Part shown: one piece after another, positions 5,964 to 7,169 of the stretch
How the letters are laid out: each line of letters begins with the position of its first letter
Numbering within the stretch: the stretch's first letter is position 1
Assembly: GCA_030146615.1 (NCBI GenBank)
Contig: JASLBL010000342.1
Location: 1 to 7,169 of the forward strand
Length of the DNA: 7,169 bases
Source: Actinomycetes bacterium
GTDB lineage: Bacteria > Actinomycetota > CALGFH01
Direction: 5' to 3'
The notes under the pieces: model-generated
Seen by the model: the letters and a program-made list of their open reading frames with translations, nothing else
Told to the model about the DNA's origin: nothing
Database searches by the model: none
Program-made: the position numbers and the translations under genes

Positions 5964-7118
5964 ATGGCCCGAATAGTCGCCATTTCGGACGCGCACCTGG
6001 GAAGGGCTCACTACCAGGTGGTCAACGAGCACGGGCTCAACCAGCGTGAGGTCGACTTCGCCGCCTCCTGGCACCGGGCTGTGGAGGCCGCGCTCGGGCT
6101 GAACCCGGACGCGGTGCTGGTCCTGGGCGACCTGTTCGACGCCCCCCGGCCCACCTACCGGGCGTTCCGGGAGGGGGCCCGGGGGCTGCGCACCCTCGCC
6201 CAGGCCGGCGTGCCGACCCTGGCCATCTCCGGCAACCACGACACCCCGCGCCTGCGCGAGTCCGGCTCGCCCTATGCCGTGCTGGCCGACGCCTTCCCGA
6301 GCCTGCGGTTCGTCTACCGGGGCGGGTACGAGCCGGTCGACCTGCTGGACGGGCTGCGGGTCCACGCCGTCCCCCAGTGCACCGACGACCTGGCCCTCAA
6401 GGACCAGATCGCCACCGCCGCCGACGCCCGCTCCGGCGACCACCTGAACCTGCTCGTCACCCACGCCGCCGTGACCGTCCTGGCCCGCCGCTACACCTAC
6501 GGCGACGTCAACGAGCTCGAGGTCGACCTGTCGACCCTGGACGCCGGCTTCGACCGCATCCTGCTCGGCCACTTCCACAACTTCGCCAAGGTCGCCCCCA
6601 ACGCCTGGTACCCGGGCTCCACCGACACCTTCAGCTTCAAGGACCTACCCCAGCACGACGAGCCGGCGGTCAAGGGCGTGCTCAGCCTCGACACCACCTC
6701 CGGGACCGTCCGCCACCACCCGGTCCCGGGGGGCCGGCCGCTGCGCAGCTACCGCCTGGACGCCTTCGACCTGACCGCCCCCGAGGTCTACGAGGCCGCC
6801 GCCGGCCTGGCCGGCCCCGAGGAGACCGAGGGGGCCGTGGTCCGGCTGTTCGTCAACCGGGCCCGGCCCGAGCTTCGCCGCCTGCTCGACCGCCGCCAGG
6901 TCGCCGCCGACGCCTTCCCGGGCTCGCTGGTCGTAACCGTCCAGGTCGAGACCGACGAGGACGAGCAGGCGGCCCAGCTGGCCGGCCAGCCGGTGACCAG
7001 CCTGGCCGACGAGTGGGACCGCTACCTGGCCAGCGTCCCCATCGAAGGTTACGACCGCGACCGGCTGGCCGGCATGGGCCGGGCCTTCCTCCAGCAGGTC
7101 GAGGAGGAGGCCCGCTAG
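5964..7118 (+). CDS. mre11: Mre11/SbcD-like DNA double-strand-break nuclease
   Basis: This 384-residue metallophosphoesterase is predicted to be the nuclease subunit of an Mre11-Rad50 (SbcCD) complex, with Mn2+-dependent 3'-5' exonuclease and endonuclease activity at DNA ends. All phosphodiesterase motifs are present: ISDAHLG (Asp9, His11), LVLGDLFDA (Asp56), ISGNHDTPR (Asn91, His92), LLVTHAAV (His167) and LLGHFHNF (His203, His205). The C-terminal ~130 residues form the capping domain and a probable Rad50-binding tail (EEWDRYLA-like helix to the EEEAR end). The length fits bacterial/archaeal SbcD/Mre11. The ATG at 5964 was chosen because MARIVAISDAHLG is the conserved beginning and GGTGGTG lies at 5955-5961. 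The frame is open from 5892, but those 24 Gly/Pro-rich codons run through the hairpin and match nothing. The gene ends three bases before the rad50-like start, so the two are surely co-translated or coupled. Confidence 0.92.
   Translation: MARIVAISDAHLGRAHYQVVNEHGLNQREVDFAASWHRAVEAALGLNPDAVLVLGDLFDAPRPTYRAFREGARGLRTLAQAGVPTLAISGNHDTPRLRESGSPYAVLADAFPSLRFVYRGGYEPVDLLDGLRVHAVPQCTDDLALKDQIATAADARSGDHLNLLVTHAAVTVLARRYTYGDVNELEVDLSTLDAGFDRILLGHFHNFAKVAPNAWYPGSTDTFSFKDLPQHDEPAVKGVLSLDTTSGTVRHHPVPGGRPLRSYRLDAFDLTAPEVYEAAAGLAGPEETEGAVVRLFVNRARPELRRLLDRRQVAADAFPGSLVVTVQVETDEDEQAAQLAGQPVTSLADEWDRYLASVPIEGYDRDRLAGMGRAFLQQVEEEAR
7101..7110 (+). promoter_or_regulatory. ribosome binding site of the rad50-like gene
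   Basis: GAGGAGGAGG, inside the last codons of the mre11-like gene, is the strongest Shine-Dalgarno sequence in the window. Its end lies 11 bases before the ATG at 7122. It sets that start and indicates tight translational linkage between the two subunits. Confidence 0.65.
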
Positions 7119-7121
7119 CCC

Positions 7122-7169
7122 ATGCACCTGCGAACCCTCAGCCTCCGCAACTACCGCGTCTACCGCTCG
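7122..7169 (+). CDS. rad50: Rad50/SbcC-like SMC-type ATPase, N-terminal 16 codons (3' end outside window)
   Basis: Sixteen codons are visible, reading MHLRTLSLRNYRVYRS. The pattern of a hydrophobic first strand followed by LRNYRVYR is the N-terminal strand that precedes the P-loop in Rad50, SbcC, RecF and SMC proteins. The short fragment alone could be any of these; position three bases after an mre11-like stop makes the Rad50/SbcC partner by far the most likely. The protein would bind DNA ends, dimerise with ATP and control the Mre11 nuclease. The Walker A motif, coiled coil and zinc hook would lie beyond the window. Confidence 0.75.
   Translation, partial: MHLRTLSLRNYRVYRS

Noticed and set aside
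3202..7169. Reading the module as an anti-phage HerA system
   Set aside because: The known HerA defence pairs carry SIR2 or DUF4297 partners. Here the partners are NurA, Mre11 and Rad50, and no phage, transposon or other defence genes are visible, so DNA repair is the simpler reading.

Overview
The window is very GC-rich (roughly 70% or more by eye), densely coding DNA from what looks like a high-GC actinobacterium or a similar uncultured terrestrial lineage. The supporting signs are the very high GC, GTG starts, a leaderless promoter with a TAnnnT box seven bases before a start codon, a BTAD/SARP-type regulator, and a LexA box of the GAAC-N4-GTTC type used by Actinobacteria, Firmicutes and Chloroflexi. 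Chloroflexota cannot be excluded from the sequence alone.

Left part (1-2702): the 3' end of a large MalT-like/BTAD transcriptional regulator on the + strand meets, tail to tail with a 3-base gap, a DHA2-type drug/H+ antiporter of the MFS on the - strand. A bulged stem-loop covers the two stop codons. The antiporter gene is divergent from a small MmcQ/YjbR-family gene (2764-3141), which appears to be read from a leaderless mRNA.

Right part (3202-7169, running off the end): an operon-like + strand series of nurA-like nuclease, herA-like hexameric DNA translocase, mre11/sbcD-like nuclease and the first 16 codons of a rad50/sbcC-like SMC ATPase. This is the four-part DNA-end resection set best known from archaea (HerA-NurA working with Mre11-Rad50), here complete in gene content in what seems to be a bacterial chromosome. 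In the expected model, Mre11-Rad50 opens a double-strand end and the HerA pump drives DNA through the NurA nuclease to make a 3' single strand for RecA.

The most informative regulatory signal is a near-canonical LexA/SOS box at 3194-3209. It overlaps the predicted transcription and translation start of nurA and suggests that the whole module is induced by DNA damage. A perfect 10-bp stem-loop lies between herA and mre11 and may separate expression of the two halves. No RNA genes, mobile elements, CRISPR arrays or long non-coding stretches were seen; the largest gap between genes is 109 bases.
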